Shown: positions 10,032-19,194 of the stretch, in pieces | Layout: each line of letters starts with the position of its first letter | Position numbering within the stretch: position 1 is the stretch's first letter | Assembly (NCBI RefSeq): GCF_030409415.1 | Contig: NZ_JAUFPW010000001.1 | Span: forward strand, 1 to 61,249 | Direction: 5' to 3' | DNA length: 61,249 nucleotides | From: Pedobacter aquatilis | GTDB taxonomy: Bacteria; Bacteroidota; Bacteroidia; Sphingobacteriales; Sphingobacteriaceae | The notes under the pieces: generated by a model | Seen by the model: the letters and a program-made list of their open reading frames with translations, nothing else | Databases searched by the model: none | Told to the model about the DNA's origin: nothing | Program-made: the position numbers and the translations under genes

Positions 10032-11780
10032 TTAAGCAATCGGCAGGTTAAACAAGAATTTGCTGCCTTCTCCAATGGCGCTCTCCACCCAAATACTACC
10101 TTTTTCTGCCTCTATGAAATCTTTGGAAATGGCAAGTCCCAATCCCGAGCCAGATTTATTTTGCCCATCAGTTGGTACCTGAAAGTATCTGTCGAAAAGT
10201 CTTTTCTGGTATTTCTCATCAATCCCCTTACCGAAATCCCTTACCGAGAACTGAATCAGTTGACCAACCTGCATTACCTCGAGTATTACAGTTGATTTTT
10301 CAGCACTATAGCGCAGGGCATTGGAAAGAAAGTTGACAAGCACCCATGCCGTTTTCTGAATATCGGCATTAACATCGGGCAAGGTATCCCCACAATTAAC
10401 ATCTAAACGAATATTTTTCTGTTCCGCCTGAAATTTTACCGCATCCACCGCATAATTGACGATGTCTACAGGTCTTGTAAGGGCAAAGCTCAATTTCAGG
10501 TTGCCTGTCTCGGCCTGCGAAAGATCCAAAAGCTCACTTGTAATTTTGAGTAACCTATCAGAATCCTCCTGGATATGTTCCAGCAACTCCTTTTGCTCAG
10601 CATTAACCTTTCCAACACGATCATCATTGAGCAGCTTCAGGCTCATCTTGATTGAGGAAAGCGGTGTTTTCAGCTCGTGTGAAACCGTTGCAATGAAGTT
10701 CGTTTTTGCTTCATCGAGTTCTTTAAATTTGGTAATGTTTTTCAAAACATAAACACTACCCGCAGATTTGGAAGCTTCAATTAAAGCCTGGTCATTTTTT
10801 GCCTCAAAATTTGGGATGATAATTTCCCTGCTTTCCAGCTGAAAGTAAGATTCCTTGTCATCAGCATAGATTTTCAGTGGTTTATCTTCCTGCTTACTAC
10901 TGAGTATATGTTTCAGGAGTTCATTTTTTTTGATTAGTTCTGAGGCATTTTGTCCTACCGTGTTTTTTTCGTCCAGATTGATAAGCCTGCTGGCAATATT
11001 GTTCAAAAACAGCACCTCCCCTTTCTCATTCAGACCGATGATCGCATCCTGCATCTGCGCAATAATAGCTTCAATTCGGAGCTTCTCACTCTTTAATTTA
11101 GATAGGTTGCTGTTTTCCCATTCATTTAACTTGGCGGCCATACTGTTAAAGGACGAAGCAAGTTCGGTAAACTCATCATTATTGTTAAAATTAAGCCTCT
11201 GCTTATAGTTTTTATTGGCAATTTGCCTTATGGCGGCGCTAAATTCAGCTAAGGGATTGGCTACAAAACCAGGGAAATTTACAATGAAGGTAAACAGAAT
11301 CAGAAAGCAAATGGTCGCAGATAAGGCAATATAAATGTTTGCTCTACCTGAAGTTTCATTTGCACGTTCATTTTTGTTGTAAATGGCCAGCATATTCAGG
11401 TCTTCTATTTTTTGCAAGGCAAACCGCAGTTCTTTCAAATGAATTAAACGTTGGGCTTCAAGTTTGCTGCCATTGAGCTGGATATAGCTTTTCGAAAGTT
11501 GTGAAACACCATCTGCTTCGCCGGGTTCAGTAATGTTTTTTTGTTCGAGTTTTAAGTTAATCTCAAATACCTTTTTATCCTGTTCAGAGAGTGGGAAAAT
11601 ATTTTTATCCAATACACCTCGCATGGCGGAAATGTATTTCAATGTTGCATAGTTATTTTTCAAGATAACCTTTGATTTATCAGAAAGTTCATTGAGGAAA
11701 AACAGGGCGAGAAGTCCGAACGATAAAACAATCAGAAATAGAAATCCGAAGCCAAGGCGAAGTTTTGTTTTGATTTTCAT
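10032..11780 (-). CDS. Sensor histidine kinase of the kdp cluster
   Basis: A 582-residue membrane kinase. TM1 is at 8-30, an extracytoplasmic segment at 31-148, TM2 at 149-169, HAMP at about 170-222, PAS at about 235-350, and HisKA with ATVSHELKTPLSS (His368). The ATPase domain has N (NFLSNALRYS), DFGKGI and GSGLGLAIS boxes. It is the last gene of the kdp operon, 22 bp after kdpD, and probably supplies the kinase module that the short KdpD lacks. Its natural response regulator would be the sigma-54 activator at 19195-19980, which has lost its receiver domain, so signalling from this kinase may now be uncoupled. Confidence 0.88.
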   Translation of the reverse strand: MKIKTKLRLGFGFLFLIVLSFGLLALFFLNELSDKSKVILKNNYATLKYISAMRGVLDKNIFPLSEQDKKVFEINLKLEQKNITEPGEADGVSQLSKSYIQLNGSKLEAQRLIHLKELRFALQKIEDLNMLAIYNKNERANETSGRANIYIALSATICFLILFTFIVNFPGFVANPLAEFSAAIRQIANKNYKQRLNFNNNDEFTELASSFNSMAAKLNEWENSNLSKLKSEKLRIEAIIAQMQDAIIGLNEKGEVLFLNNIASRLINLDEKNTVGQNASELIKKNELLKHILSSKQEDKPLKIYADDKESYFQLESREIIIPNFEAKNDQALIEASKSAGSVYVLKNITKFKELDEAKTNFIATVSHELKTPLSSIKMSLKLLNDDRVGKVNAEQKELLEHIQEDSDRLLKITSELLDLSQAETGNLKLSFALTRPVDIVNYAVDAVKFQAEQKNIRLDVNCGDTLPDVNADIQKTAWVLVNFLSNALRYSAEKSTVILEVMQVGQLIQFSVRDFGKGIDEKYQKRLFDRYFQVPTDGQNKSGSGLGLAISKDFIEAEKGSIWVESAIGEGSKFLFNLPIA

Positions 11781-11802
11781 GATGCCTTTTATTATTTATA
11801 GA

Positions 11803-12933
11803 TTAAGAGAGAATAACCAGATCGATATCTTTGGAGGCGAGGTTCTTGAGCAACCCGTTAAATACCGCCGTTCGAAGGATTACCTGAAAAATATTCAAAT
11901 GGGGTTTTCCGATACAAATGGTGGTTACTTCCTTGTTCGAAGCCGCATCCATAATGGTTTGGGTAATTTGATTACTCTTGATTTTAATGACTTCAGCACC
12001 AAGCTCTGTTGCCAGTTTAAAATGATTGATGAGATGTCGCTGCTTATCGAGCTTGATACGTTCCATGCTTTCACTATCACTCTGTACATAAAGCACAATC
12101 CAAGGCGAACGGTAATAGGAAGCCAGACGAGCAGTTTTACGGATCACCACACCTGCGGTTTCCACATTGGAGGAGATACAGGCTAGAAATTTTTCTGGCC
12201 GTAATTTAATAGATTTGGGTATTTCGGTTTGAATTTTACGTTCTACCTGATGAGCCACTTCTTTCAACGCCAGTTCCCTTAGTTGAAGAATTTTATCAGA
12301 CTGAAAAAAGTTGCCTAAAGCCCGTTCAATTTTACTTTTATCATAAATCTTGCCTTCTTTCAACCGGGTAACCAGTTCATCGGCGGTAAGATCGATGTTC
12401 ACAATTTCATCGGCAAGTTGCAGGATTTTATCCGGAATTCTCTCCGTTACCGATATGCCCGTAATCTGCTCTACTTCTTCATTAATACTTTCGAGATGTT
12501 GAATATTTACCGCAGAAATCACACTTATCCCAGCCTCTAGCAAATCAAAAACATCCTGCCAGCGTTTGGCATTCTTACTGCCCTCTGCATTGGTATGGGC
12601 AAGTTCGTCAACGATAACAATTTCGGGATGCCGGTTTAAAATGGCTTTCAGGTCCATTTCCTCTACCTCTTTACCACGGTAAAATATCCTTTTCCTTTCA
12701 ATTATCGGAACACCTTCGAGCAACATATGGGTTTCCACCCGCATATGGGTTTCTACATAACCTATACAAATGTCAACACCCTTTCTGAGCAGCGCATGTG
12801 CTTCTTGAAGCATCCTGTAGGTTTTACCCACGCCTGCACTCATACCGATATAAATTTTCAACTTACCCCTTCTGGATTTCTTAACCAGATCAAGGAAATG
12901 TTTTACAGATGCTTCTTTTTGTTCCTCTTCCAT
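11803..12933 (-). CDS. kdpD: Short KdpD: KdpD domain plus universal-stress-like domain
   Basis: A 376-residue protein matching only the N-terminal cytoplasmic half of Escherichia coli KdpD (894 residues). The Walker A-like GMSAGVGKTY is near residue 30; VDELAHTN and AVNIQHLESINEEVEQITG are KdpD-domain signatures. The last ~130 residues are a UspA-like domain (around FLACISSNVETAG). The four membrane spans, GAF and kinase parts are absent; kinase function sits in the next gene. The frame is open from a GTG at 12960, but that overlaps the upstream gene; the ATG at 12933 leaves a 7-bp gap and is preferred. Role: potassium or turgor sensing input to the kinase. Confidence 0.85.
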   Translation of the reverse strand: MEEEQKEASVKHFLDLVKKSRRGKLKIYIGMSAGVGKTYRMLQEAHALLRKGVDICIGYVETHMRVETHMLLEGVPIIERKRIFYRGKEVEEMDLKAILNRHPEIVIVDELAHTNAEGSKNAKRWQDVFDLLEAGISVISAVNIQHLESINEEVEQITGISVTERIPDKILQLADEIVNIDLTADELVTRLKEGKIYDKSKIERALGNFFQSDKILQLRELALKEVAHQVERKIQTEIPKSIKLRPEKFLACISSNVETAGVVIRKTARLASYYRSPWIVLYVQSDSESMERIKLDKQRHLINHFKLATELGAEVIKIKSNQITQTIMDAASNKEVTTICIGKPHLNIFQVILRTAVFNGLLKNLASKDIDLVILS

Positions 12934-12940
12934 TTTGCTG

Positions 12941-13195
12941 CTAATAATTCCAGACAACACTCATGATACCTTTTTCAATCAAAATCAAACTTGTAATCAC
13001 CAGCCCGAGCACAAATAACGTCAACGCCAGCCGAATATACACTTTCCGTAAAGCAAGGGCACCATATTTCCTCGCGGTGTAAGTATGATATAGGTTGTGT
13101 TTTTTTCCAGATTTGATTAGGGCAAACTTCTGCAACAACATGATGCCGAAGCTAATTAAAGTTACGCAGAAAACAATTTCGATGTAAGGATGCAT
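12941..13195 (-). CDS. Small membrane protein in the kdp operon
   Basis: An 84-residue protein with two hydrophobic segments (about 6-24 and 55-76) separated by a basic, tyrosine-rich loop (KKHNLYHTYTARKYGALALRK). I know no function. It lies between the porin and kdpD. An in-frame ATG at 13223-13225 would add ten residues but sits in the loop of a strong hairpin; MHPYIEI at 13195 is preferred. Conserved position would suggest a link to KdpD or the kinase. Confidence 0.6.
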   Translation of the reverse strand: MHPYIEIVFCVTLISFGIMLLQKFALIKSGKKHNLYHTYTARKYGALALRKVYIRLALTLFVLGLVITSLILIEKGIMSVVWNY

Positions 13196-13212
13196 GACCT
13201 GTAATGTTTTAA

Positions 13213-13234
13213 GCCCGGGATTCATTTCCCGGGC
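13213..13234 (-). other. Strong G+C-rich intercistronic hairpin
   Basis: A perfect 8-bp stem GCCCGGGA/TCCCGGGC encloses a 6-nt loop, just after the porin stop codon and before the small membrane protein. It has no T tract on the minus strand, so RNA processing, 3'-end stabilisation or partial attenuation is likelier than full termination. Confidence 0.55.
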
Positions 13235-13248
13235 CCGGTAGATGAGCG

Positions 13249-14319
13249 CTAAAATGAAACGGCAATACTTGCAGTCAAACTGGCATTAGCATTAACTGCT
13301 GCCGCATCGCGTATAAAAATTTTATCCTTGCTATCATAAGCCTTTCCTTCCAAACGAATCACCGCATTTGAAATAGGAGCATAGTCAAGGTTTAAGGAAT
13401 AGCCTTTGGTTTTAAACCCATTTGGTGTGCCTGTTGAAATGAATACTCCGTTTTTGTCTGCATAGTATTCAAATCTTCCGGCAACCGCCCATTTGGGTGC
13501 AAATTTATATTGCACGATGGCTACTGGTGAAATCACTTCATTTTTATCATCACTTCCCTTTGCTTTTTGCTGTGTACCATAGTCAAAACCTAACGTGATT
13601 CCGAATTTATCTGTCAACTGAAAGATGCCATAAACATTGTTATAAAAGCGGTTTACGCGTACTGAATCTGCACCATCGGTACCAAGAAAATTGCTATAGT
13701 TTACTGTAATTTTATCTGTTGGTTTCCAACTTAATTGTAAACCTCCAGCAGGCTGATTGTTTCCATTTTGCCTGTTGATGCGCTGCCAACCATTTAAGTA
13801 TAAAGCAACTGCTGTAAATTTTCCGTCTTTAGTGCCATAGGTAATTTTTGCCCCTGACTCATAGTAAGGTGTATTTTCTGAAGAAATATTTCTGGTTAAT
13901 ACCCAGCAGTCTTTGGAAATAGCACTTTCAAAGCCAATGTGCGAAGAAAAAATACCAGCATCAATCCATAAATTTTCTGATTTAGATAATTTAACGCCTG
14001 CATTTGCTTCAAAAACGTTTTTCAATACACCAGGTTCTGCAGAAAGATTTGCATTTGCATAAGTTCCGGCCATCACCGCTATATTTGCCCTGATATTTCC
14101 ACTATCATAGGCGGCTTTGATAAAGCCGAGATTTAAGTTCACTTCATTAGCCCTGTTGTGAGAATAGATATATCCAGGGCGATTATGATCTACAGGTTTG
14201 TTAAAATCGTATCCATAATAGGTTTCCAAATATCCTGAAACCTTGATTTTTGGTTCATCCTGCGCTTTTGCAAAAAATGCAGTTGTTAAAGTGGCGGCAA
14301 GTAATAAAGTTTTTTTCAT
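13249..14319 (-). CDS. Outer-membrane beta-barrel porin of the kdp operon
   Basis: A 356-residue protein with a signal peptide ending in FAKAQD (residue ~20). The remainder is an alternating amphipathic beta-strand pattern with aromatic girdles (GYLETYYGYDFNKP, AVALYLNGWQRINRQNG, WAVAGRFEYYADKNG) ending in SIAVSF, a typical C-terminal barrel strand. It belongs to the porin/OmpL-like beta-barrel family found downstream of kdpC in Bacteroidota. Being inside the operon suggests it supplies potassium across the outer membrane, but this is inference. A 168-bp gap separates it from kdpC. Confidence 0.8.
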   Translation of the reverse strand: MKKTLLLAATLTTAFFAKAQDEPKIKVSGYLETYYGYDFNKPVDHNRPGYIYSHNRANEVNLNLGFIKAAYDSGNIRANIAVMAGTYANANLSAEPGVLKNVFEANAGVKLSKSENLWIDAGIFSSHIGFESAISKDCWVLTRNISSENTPYYESGAKITYGTKDGKFTAVALYLNGWQRINRQNGNNQPAGGLQLSWKPTDKITVNYSNFLGTDGADSVRVNRFYNNVYGIFQLTDKFGITLGFDYGTQQKAKGSDDKNEVISPVAIVQYKFAPKWAVAGRFEYYADKNGVFISTGTPNGFKTKGYSLNLDYAPISNAVIRLEGKAYDSKDKIFIRDAAAVNANASLTASIAVSF

Positions 14320-14487
14320 GTTAATTTTATTTGTAGGGCAAAGCCCTGTAAGCGCCGGGCGTAATTTTTGCGCTCCATCGCTGTAGTGTTAATTATCGGG
14401 AATTTGATTTTTAAGTTTCCATTCACCTACCCGCTCCATTGTTTTGGCAAACGCAGGTTACAAAGCGGGCAGGCTGTGGCATTAGTT

Positions 14488-15048
14488 TTAAAGCTCGTCT
14501 AAAGCAAGGTTCAATTTTAGAACGTTTACTGATGATGGACCAAAAATGCCCATTAAAGGCTTAAGGGTATTCATGGCTACCAATTCTTTTACCTTTCTCT
14601 CGTCTATTTTTCTGGCTTTTGCCACCCTGGCAATTTGAATGGATGCGCCCTGCTCAGAGATATTGGGATCTAAACCACTTCCAGAAGCGGTAACCATATC
14701 TGCAGGAATATCAGATACTTTAACTCCCGGATTATATTTTAAAAGTGTGTCTATTCTTGATTGAACATCTTTTAAATAATCCGGATTGGATGCACCTTTA
14801 TTTGAACCTGCAGAACCTGCGGCATTATAACCTGCCGCCGATGGACGTCCCCAAAAATATTCGGGCTTGGTAAATGATTGACCAAGCAATGCATAACCAA
14901 CGGTTTTACCATCTTTGGTAATTTTTTCTCCACCTCCGTTTCCTTTAGAAAACTTACCGATAAAGGCTACGCTGATTGGATAAACAACGCATAACAAAAC
15001 CAGTAACACAACTGTTAAGCGGATCGATTGAATGATGTACTTTTTCAT
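14488..15048 (-). CDS. kdpC: Potassium-transporting ATPase subunit C
   Basis: A 186-residue KdpC. One N-terminal membrane span (about 8-30) is followed by a periplasmic domain with family hallmarks: GYALLGQSFTKPEYFWGRPSA, GSNKGASNPDY and VTASGSGLDPNIS. It stabilises the KdpA-KdpB complex and promotes ATP binding. The length is normal. It lies 18 bp downstream of kdpB. Confidence 0.95.
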   Translation of the reverse strand: MKKYIIQSIRLTVVLLVLLCVVYPISVAFIGKFSKGNGGGEKITKDGKTVGYALLGQSFTKPEYFWGRPSAAGYNAAGSAGSNKGASNPDYLKDVQSRIDTLLKYNPGVKVSDIPADMVTASGSGLDPNISEQGASIQIARVAKARKIDERKVKELVAMNTLKPLMGIFGPSSVNVLKLNLALDEL

Positions 15049-15066
15049 TTTTATATTTTTTAAAGC

Positions 15067-17094
15067 CTAAACAAAAAGGCCAACTAATAAATCAATTATT
15101 TTAATGCCGATAAATGGAGCTACAACACCGCCGATTCCATAAATAAACAGGTTTCTACGAAGTAAGGCTGTAGCACCAATTGGTTTATATGCTACCCCTT
15201 TTAAAGCCAATGGAATTAGTATAGGAATAATTATGGCATTAAAAATCACTGCAGAAAGGATAGCCGATTCAGGAGTATGAAGCCCCATGATGTTCAAACT
15301 CTGTAGTGCTGGAATGGAGGCAATAAACAAGGCCGGAACAATGGCGAAGTATTTAGCCACATCATTTGCAATAGAAAATGTAGTAAGTGTACCACGAGTA
15401 ATAAGCAACTGTTTGCCTATTTCTACAATCTCAATCAGTTTGGTTGGATCGTTATCCAAATCCACCATATTACCGGCTTCTTTTGCGGCCTGAGTACCAC
15501 TATTCATGGCTACACCAACGTCGGCTTGCGCAAGTGCAGGGGCATCATTGGTTCCATCACCCATCATTGCCACCAGCTTACCTAAAGCTTGTTCATCCTT
15601 AATGTAGTTCATTTTATCTTCAGGTTTTGCCTCAGCGATAAAGTCATCTACCCCTGCTTTTTCGGCAATGTATTTAGCAGTAAGTGGATTGTCTCCAGTT
15701 ACCATCACCGTTTTAACGCCCATTTTGCGTAAACGCTCAAAACGTTCACTTATACCTGGTTTAATAATATCCTGTAATTCAATTACACCTAATGCTTTTT
15801 CATTTTCAGCAACAACCAACGGTGTTCCTCCATTCGTAGCAATGGTTTTTACATGGTTTTCAATATCGCTGGGAAAAATATTACCGGCTTTCTCTACCAT
15901 CTGGCGGATCGAATCAAATGCACCTTTACGAATGCGTTTACCTTCTTCGGTATCCAAACCACTCGAACGGGTTTCGGCTGTAAATTTGATAAAAGTAGAG
16001 CCTTCAGGGGTTCCTGAGACCTGATAACCTTTCTCTACAGCGAGTTCCAGAATAGATTTACCTTCAGGTGTTTCGTCAGCCAATGAGCTTAAAATGCAAG
16101 CGTTGGTAAAGGTTTTGGCATCTACACCGTCAGTTGGATAAAAATTTGTGGCTTTACGGTTACCGATGGTGATGGTTCCGGTTTTATCTAAAAGCAATAC
16201 ATCTATATCCCCGGCAGTTTCAACCGCTTTACCTGATTTGGTAATCACGTTGGCCCTCAAAGCTCTGTCCATTCCGGCAATACCAATGGCAGATAATAAA
16301 CCACCAATTGTAGTTGGAATTAAACACACGAACAAAGAAATTAAAGCCGCGATTGTTATTGGTGTATTGGCATAATCTGCAAATGGTTTAAGTGTTACAC
16401 AAACGATGATAAAAACCAAAGTAAAACTGGCTAACAAAATGGTTAATGCAATTTCATTTGGTGTTTTCTGACGTGATGCACCCTCCACCAAAGCAATCAT
16501 CTTATCTAAAAAACTTTCGCCCGGTGCGGTACTTACCTGAACTTTAATTTGATCAGAAAGCACTTTTGTACCACCGGTTACTGATGATTTATCCCCTCCA
16601 GATTCACGGATTACCGGAGCAGATTCTCCGGTGATTGCCGATTCATCGATGGTAGCAATACCTTCGATAATTTCTCCATCAGTTGGAATTGTATCTCCTG
16701 CTTCACAAATGAAAATGTCACCTTTTTGAAGTTGGTTTGATGAACGAATTTCAAATGAGCCATTTGGCAACAATAATTTCGCAGGCGTTTCTTCTCTGGT
16801 TTTACGTAAGCTATCGGCCTGAGCTTTGCCTCTTGCTTCTGCTATGGCTTCGGCAAAGTTGGCAAACAGCACGGTAAGCAATAAAATAAGGAAGATGAAG
16901 AAATTGTATAATGCTGAACCTTGTCCGGGATTACTCATCGAGTAAATGGTTACATAAGCCATCACCAATGTTCCGATTTCCACGGTGAACATCACCGGAT
17001 TACGAACCATTACCCTAGGATCAAGTTTTATAAATGATTGTTTCAGTGCGGTCTGCACCATGGCAGACTCGAACAATTTATTATTGGATTTCAT
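15067..17094 (-). CDS. kdpB: Potassium-transporting P-type ATPase subunit B
   Basis: A 675-residue type IA P-type ATPase that powers high-affinity potassium import. The phosphorylation motif DKTGT has Asp303; the actuator TGES is at 155-158; hinge and nucleotide motifs [10 protein letters not shown] and [21 protein letters not shown] are intact. Membrane helices lie at about 35-80, 215-275 and near the C-terminus. Length and motifs are complete, so it should be functional. It is flanked by kdpA (9 bp) and kdpC. Confidence 0.96.
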   Translation of the reverse strand: MKSNNKLFESAMVQTALKQSFIKLDPRVMVRNPVMFTVEIGTLVMAYVTIYSMSNPGQGSALYNFFIFLILLLTVLFANFAEAIAEARGKAQADSLRKTREETPAKLLLPNGSFEIRSSNQLQKGDIFICEAGDTIPTDGEIIEGIATIDESAITGESAPVIRESGGDKSSVTGGTKVLSDQIKVQVSTAPGESFLDKMIALVEGASRQKTPNEIALTILLASFTLVFIIVCVTLKPFADYANTPITIAALISLFVCLIPTTIGGLLSAIGIAGMDRALRANVITKSGKAVETAGDIDVLLLDKTGTITIGNRKATNFYPTDGVDAKTFTNACILSSLADETPEGKSILELAVEKGYQVSGTPEGSTFIKFTAETRSSGLDTEEGKRIRKGAFDSIRQMVEKAGNIFPSDIENHVKTIATNGGTPLVVAENEKALGVIELQDIIKPGISERFERLRKMGVKTVMVTGDNPLTAKYIAEKAGVDDFIAEAKPEDKMNYIKDEQALGKLVAMMGDGTNDAPALAQADVGVAMNSGTQAAKEAGNMVDLDNDPTKLIEIVEIGKQLLITRGTLTTFSIANDVAKYFAIVPALFIASIPALQSLNIMGLHTPESAILSAVIFNAIIIPILIPLALKGVAYKPIGATALLRRNLFIYGIGGVVAPFIGIKIIDLLVGLFV

Positions 17095-17103
17095 TGATGA
17101 TAT

Positions 17104-18822
17104 TTATTTAAGCATTGTAAAATATTCCGCCAAGGGGCCTAAAGCCAATGCCGGAAAATAAGAAAGGGCATTCAATACGATGATCACCGCAAAGGTCATC
17201 AGCGCAAAAGTTTTGGTATCGGTTTGAAGTGTACCGGCAGATTGCGGTATGAATTTTTTAGCACCCAACAATCCTGCAATGGCGACCGGACCAATAATTG
17301 GCAAGAAGCGACCCAGGAAGATAACGACACCGGTTAATATATTCCAGAAAATGTTGTTGTCACCTAATCCTTCAAAACCTGAACCATTATTAGCATTTGA
17401 TGAGGTAACCTCATACAGCATTTCTGAAAATCCATGGAAACCTGGATTATTTAACCAGTTTTTAGGTTGTACCGCCCAATCGGCATCGCCAAAATTGGTA
17501 AATACGAAACTGGCTATGGCCGTACCTGCTAAAATCAAAAATGGACTAAGCAAAGTGATAATTGCAGCAATCTTGATTTCTCTGGCCTCTAACTTATGCC
17601 CCATAAACTCCGGCGTTCTGCCCACCATTAGGCCGGATATAAATACCGCTACGATTAGATAAATGAAATAGTTCAATAAGCCTACACCACAACCTCCATA
17701 AAAGGAATTAATCATCATCGCAAGCAATTGCCATGTGCCTGACATTGGCATAGAACTGTCATGCATACTATTTACCGAGCCAGTAGAAATTATCGTGGTA
17801 ACCGTTGCCCAATATGCTGATGCTGCAGGGCCAAAGCGAACCTCCTTGCCTTCCATTGCACCGGTCGTTTGTGAAATACCCATTTTAGCTAATGCAGGGT
17901 TTCCACCAAGTTCAGAACTAAGCATCGGAATAAGCAGCATAAACAAACCAATGGTCATTACCCCAAAAATTGTCCAACCCAGTTTTTTTCTTCTTATAAA
18001 AAATCCAAAGGCAATAACCATCGCAATTGGAATAATTACCTGAGCAATTAACTCCACCATGTCGGTAAAATAACTCGGGTTTTCGAAAGGATGTGCCGAA
18101 TTAACCCCAAAATAACCACCACCGTTGGTACCCAAATGTTTAATAGCAATCATTTGTGCCGCAGGTCCTCGTGAAACATTTACCGTATCACCCTGCATCG
18201 AAATAAATTGGTCTTTCCCTTCGTAGCTTGATGGCGTACCATTAAAAGCCAGGATAATGGAAACAACAACAGCTAATGGTAATAACAAACGGGTAATTGC
18301 TTTTACGAAAAACTCCCAGAAATTACCCAGTTGAGTTGTGCTTTTATCCCTGAATGCTTTAAATAATACCACGGCCGCTGCAATACCTGTTGCTGCACTT
18401 ACAAATTGCAGAAACATTAAAACATATTGCTGACTTAAGTAACTTACCCCGCTTTCTCCGGAATAATGCTGCAGGTTACAGTTAGCTACGAAACTGATGA
18501 TCGTATTAAAAGATAGGTCAGCTGTCATCCCAGGATTACCATCGGGATTAAATGGAAGTTTATCCTGAAACATCAAGACAAAAAAACCATAAACCAACCA
18601 TACCAGGTTGATGGTCATCAGGGCTTTTAGTTGTTGCTTCCAGTTCATCTGTTCTTTCACGTTTATACCGGAAAGTTTGTAGATGAATGTTTCAAGTGGT
18701 TTTAAAAAATCTGTCCAGACTTTTTCTCCTGCGAATACTTTAGCCAGGTATTTACCAAGTGGAATGGCAATAACCAGGGTGAGCAGGAAGGTGGCAATAA
18801 TGCCGGTTAATTCAGTGTTCAT
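17104..18822 (-). CDS. kdpA: Potassium-transporting ATPase subunit A
   Basis: A 572-residue channel-like subunit related to the Trk/Ktr/HKT superfamily, with about ten membrane spans and the selectivity-filter loops: TNGGGYFGVNSAHPFENP and CNLQHYSGESGVSYLSQQ are clear KdpA signatures. It selects potassium and passes it to KdpB. It starts with ATG at 18822, 33 bp after kdpF. Confidence 0.96.
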   Translation of the reverse strand: MNTELTGIIATFLLTLVIAIPLGKYLAKVFAGEKVWTDFLKPLETFIYKLSGINVKEQMNWKQQLKALMTINLVWLVYGFFVLMFQDKLPFNPDGNPGMTADLSFNTIISFVANCNLQHYSGESGVSYLSQQYVLMFLQFVSAATGIAAAVVLFKAFRDKSTTQLGNFWEFFVKAITRLLLPLAVVVSIILAFNGTPSSYEGKDQFISMQGDTVNVSRGPAAQMIAIKHLGTNGGGYFGVNSAHPFENPSYFTDMVELIAQVIIPIAMVIAFGFFIRRKKLGWTIFGVMTIGLFMLLIPMLSSELGGNPALAKMGISQTTGAMEGKEVRFGPAASAYWATVTTIISTGSVNSMHDSSMPMSGTWQLLAMMINSFYGGCGVGLLNYFIYLIVAVFISGLMVGRTPEFMGHKLEAREIKIAAIITLLSPFLILAGTAIASFVFTNFGDADWAVQPKNWLNNPGFHGFSEMLYEVTSSNANNGSGFEGLGDNNIFWNILTGVVIFLGRFLPIIGPVAIAGLLGAKKFIPQSAGTLQTDTKTFALMTFAVIIVLNALSYFPALALGPLAEYFTMLK

Positions 18823-18855
18823 TTCTTAATTCGTTAAATGTCTTCACAGACCGTT

Positions 18856-18933
18856 TTAAAATTTTTCGGGTTTGATTAGCACGTAAATCATATAGATAAA
18901 TACGGCTACGGCGATAATAAATAGTGCTATCAT
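18856..18933 (-). CDS. kdpF: Potassium-transporting ATPase small subunit F
   Basis: A 25-residue single-span peptide starting MIALFIIAVAVFIYMIYV and ending LIKPEKF; the KPEKF tail is the KdpF hallmark. In Escherichia coli KdpF stabilises the complex lipid-like. The ATG is at 18931-18933. It lies between a second tiny membrane ORF (6 bp upstream) and kdpA. Confidence 0.9.
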   Translation of the reverse strand: MIALFIIAVAVFIYMIYVLIKPEKF

Positions 18934-18938
18934 AATGT

Positions 18939-19019
18939 TTAGATTTTTTCGAACCAGTCGATGGATTTGTAACTTGCCCAGCAGAGCACAATCAGGATTA
19001 GAAATAGGAGTATGGTCAT
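18939..19019 (-). CDS. 26-residue single-span membrane peptide upstream of kdpF
   Basis: ATG at 19017-19019 and TAA at 18939-18941 enclose 26 codons: a hydrophobic helix beginning MTILLFLILIVLCWASYKS, then IDWFEKI. It is 6 bp before kdpF, on the same strand, and is the first gene after the likely promoter. It resembles KdpF in size and topology (one helix with a short charged tail) but not in sequence. Possibly a second accessory peptide of the Kdp complex or a leader peptide. Confidence 0.65.
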   Translation of the reverse strand: MTILLFLILIVLCWASYKSIDWFEKI

Positions 19020-19044
19020 AACTTATTTGTTTTGGCATGCCTTA

Positions 19045-19060
19045 TTCAACTCCCATACCA
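19045..19060 (-). promoter_or_regulatory. Candidate sigma-54 promoter of the kdp operon
   Basis: On the minus strand TGGTAT-N5-TTGAA matches the -24/-12 layout TGGCAY-N5-TTGCW, with correct spacing, but has GA where GC is expected at -12. It lies 25 bp before the first small ORF. A sigma-54 activator gene (broken) lies directly upstream, which supports the reading; the imperfect -12 keeps confidence low. Confidence 0.35.
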
Positions 19061-19132
19061 CAAAAACATAAATCAACTGCAAGCAATTGAAATACAATTA
19101 CTTAACCCGAAAAAAAATAGGTACAGAAAAAA

Positions 19133-19165
19133 CAGCATAAAAAAACCCTTCCATTTTGGAAGGGT
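19133..19165 (-). terminator. Terminator after the sigma-54 regulator remnant
   Basis: ACCCTTCC/GGAAGGGT form an 8-bp stem (19145-19165). Read on the minus strand it is followed by a T tract. It separates the regulator from the kdp operon. Confidence 0.75.
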
Positions 19166-19194
19166 CATTTTTCATTTTGAAAAAAATCGATTCA

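Noticed and set aside
12934..12960. GTG start of kdpD nine codons upstream
   Set aside because: It would overlap the preceding gene by 20 bp, whereas the ATG at 12933 gives normal spacing and the expected N-terminus.
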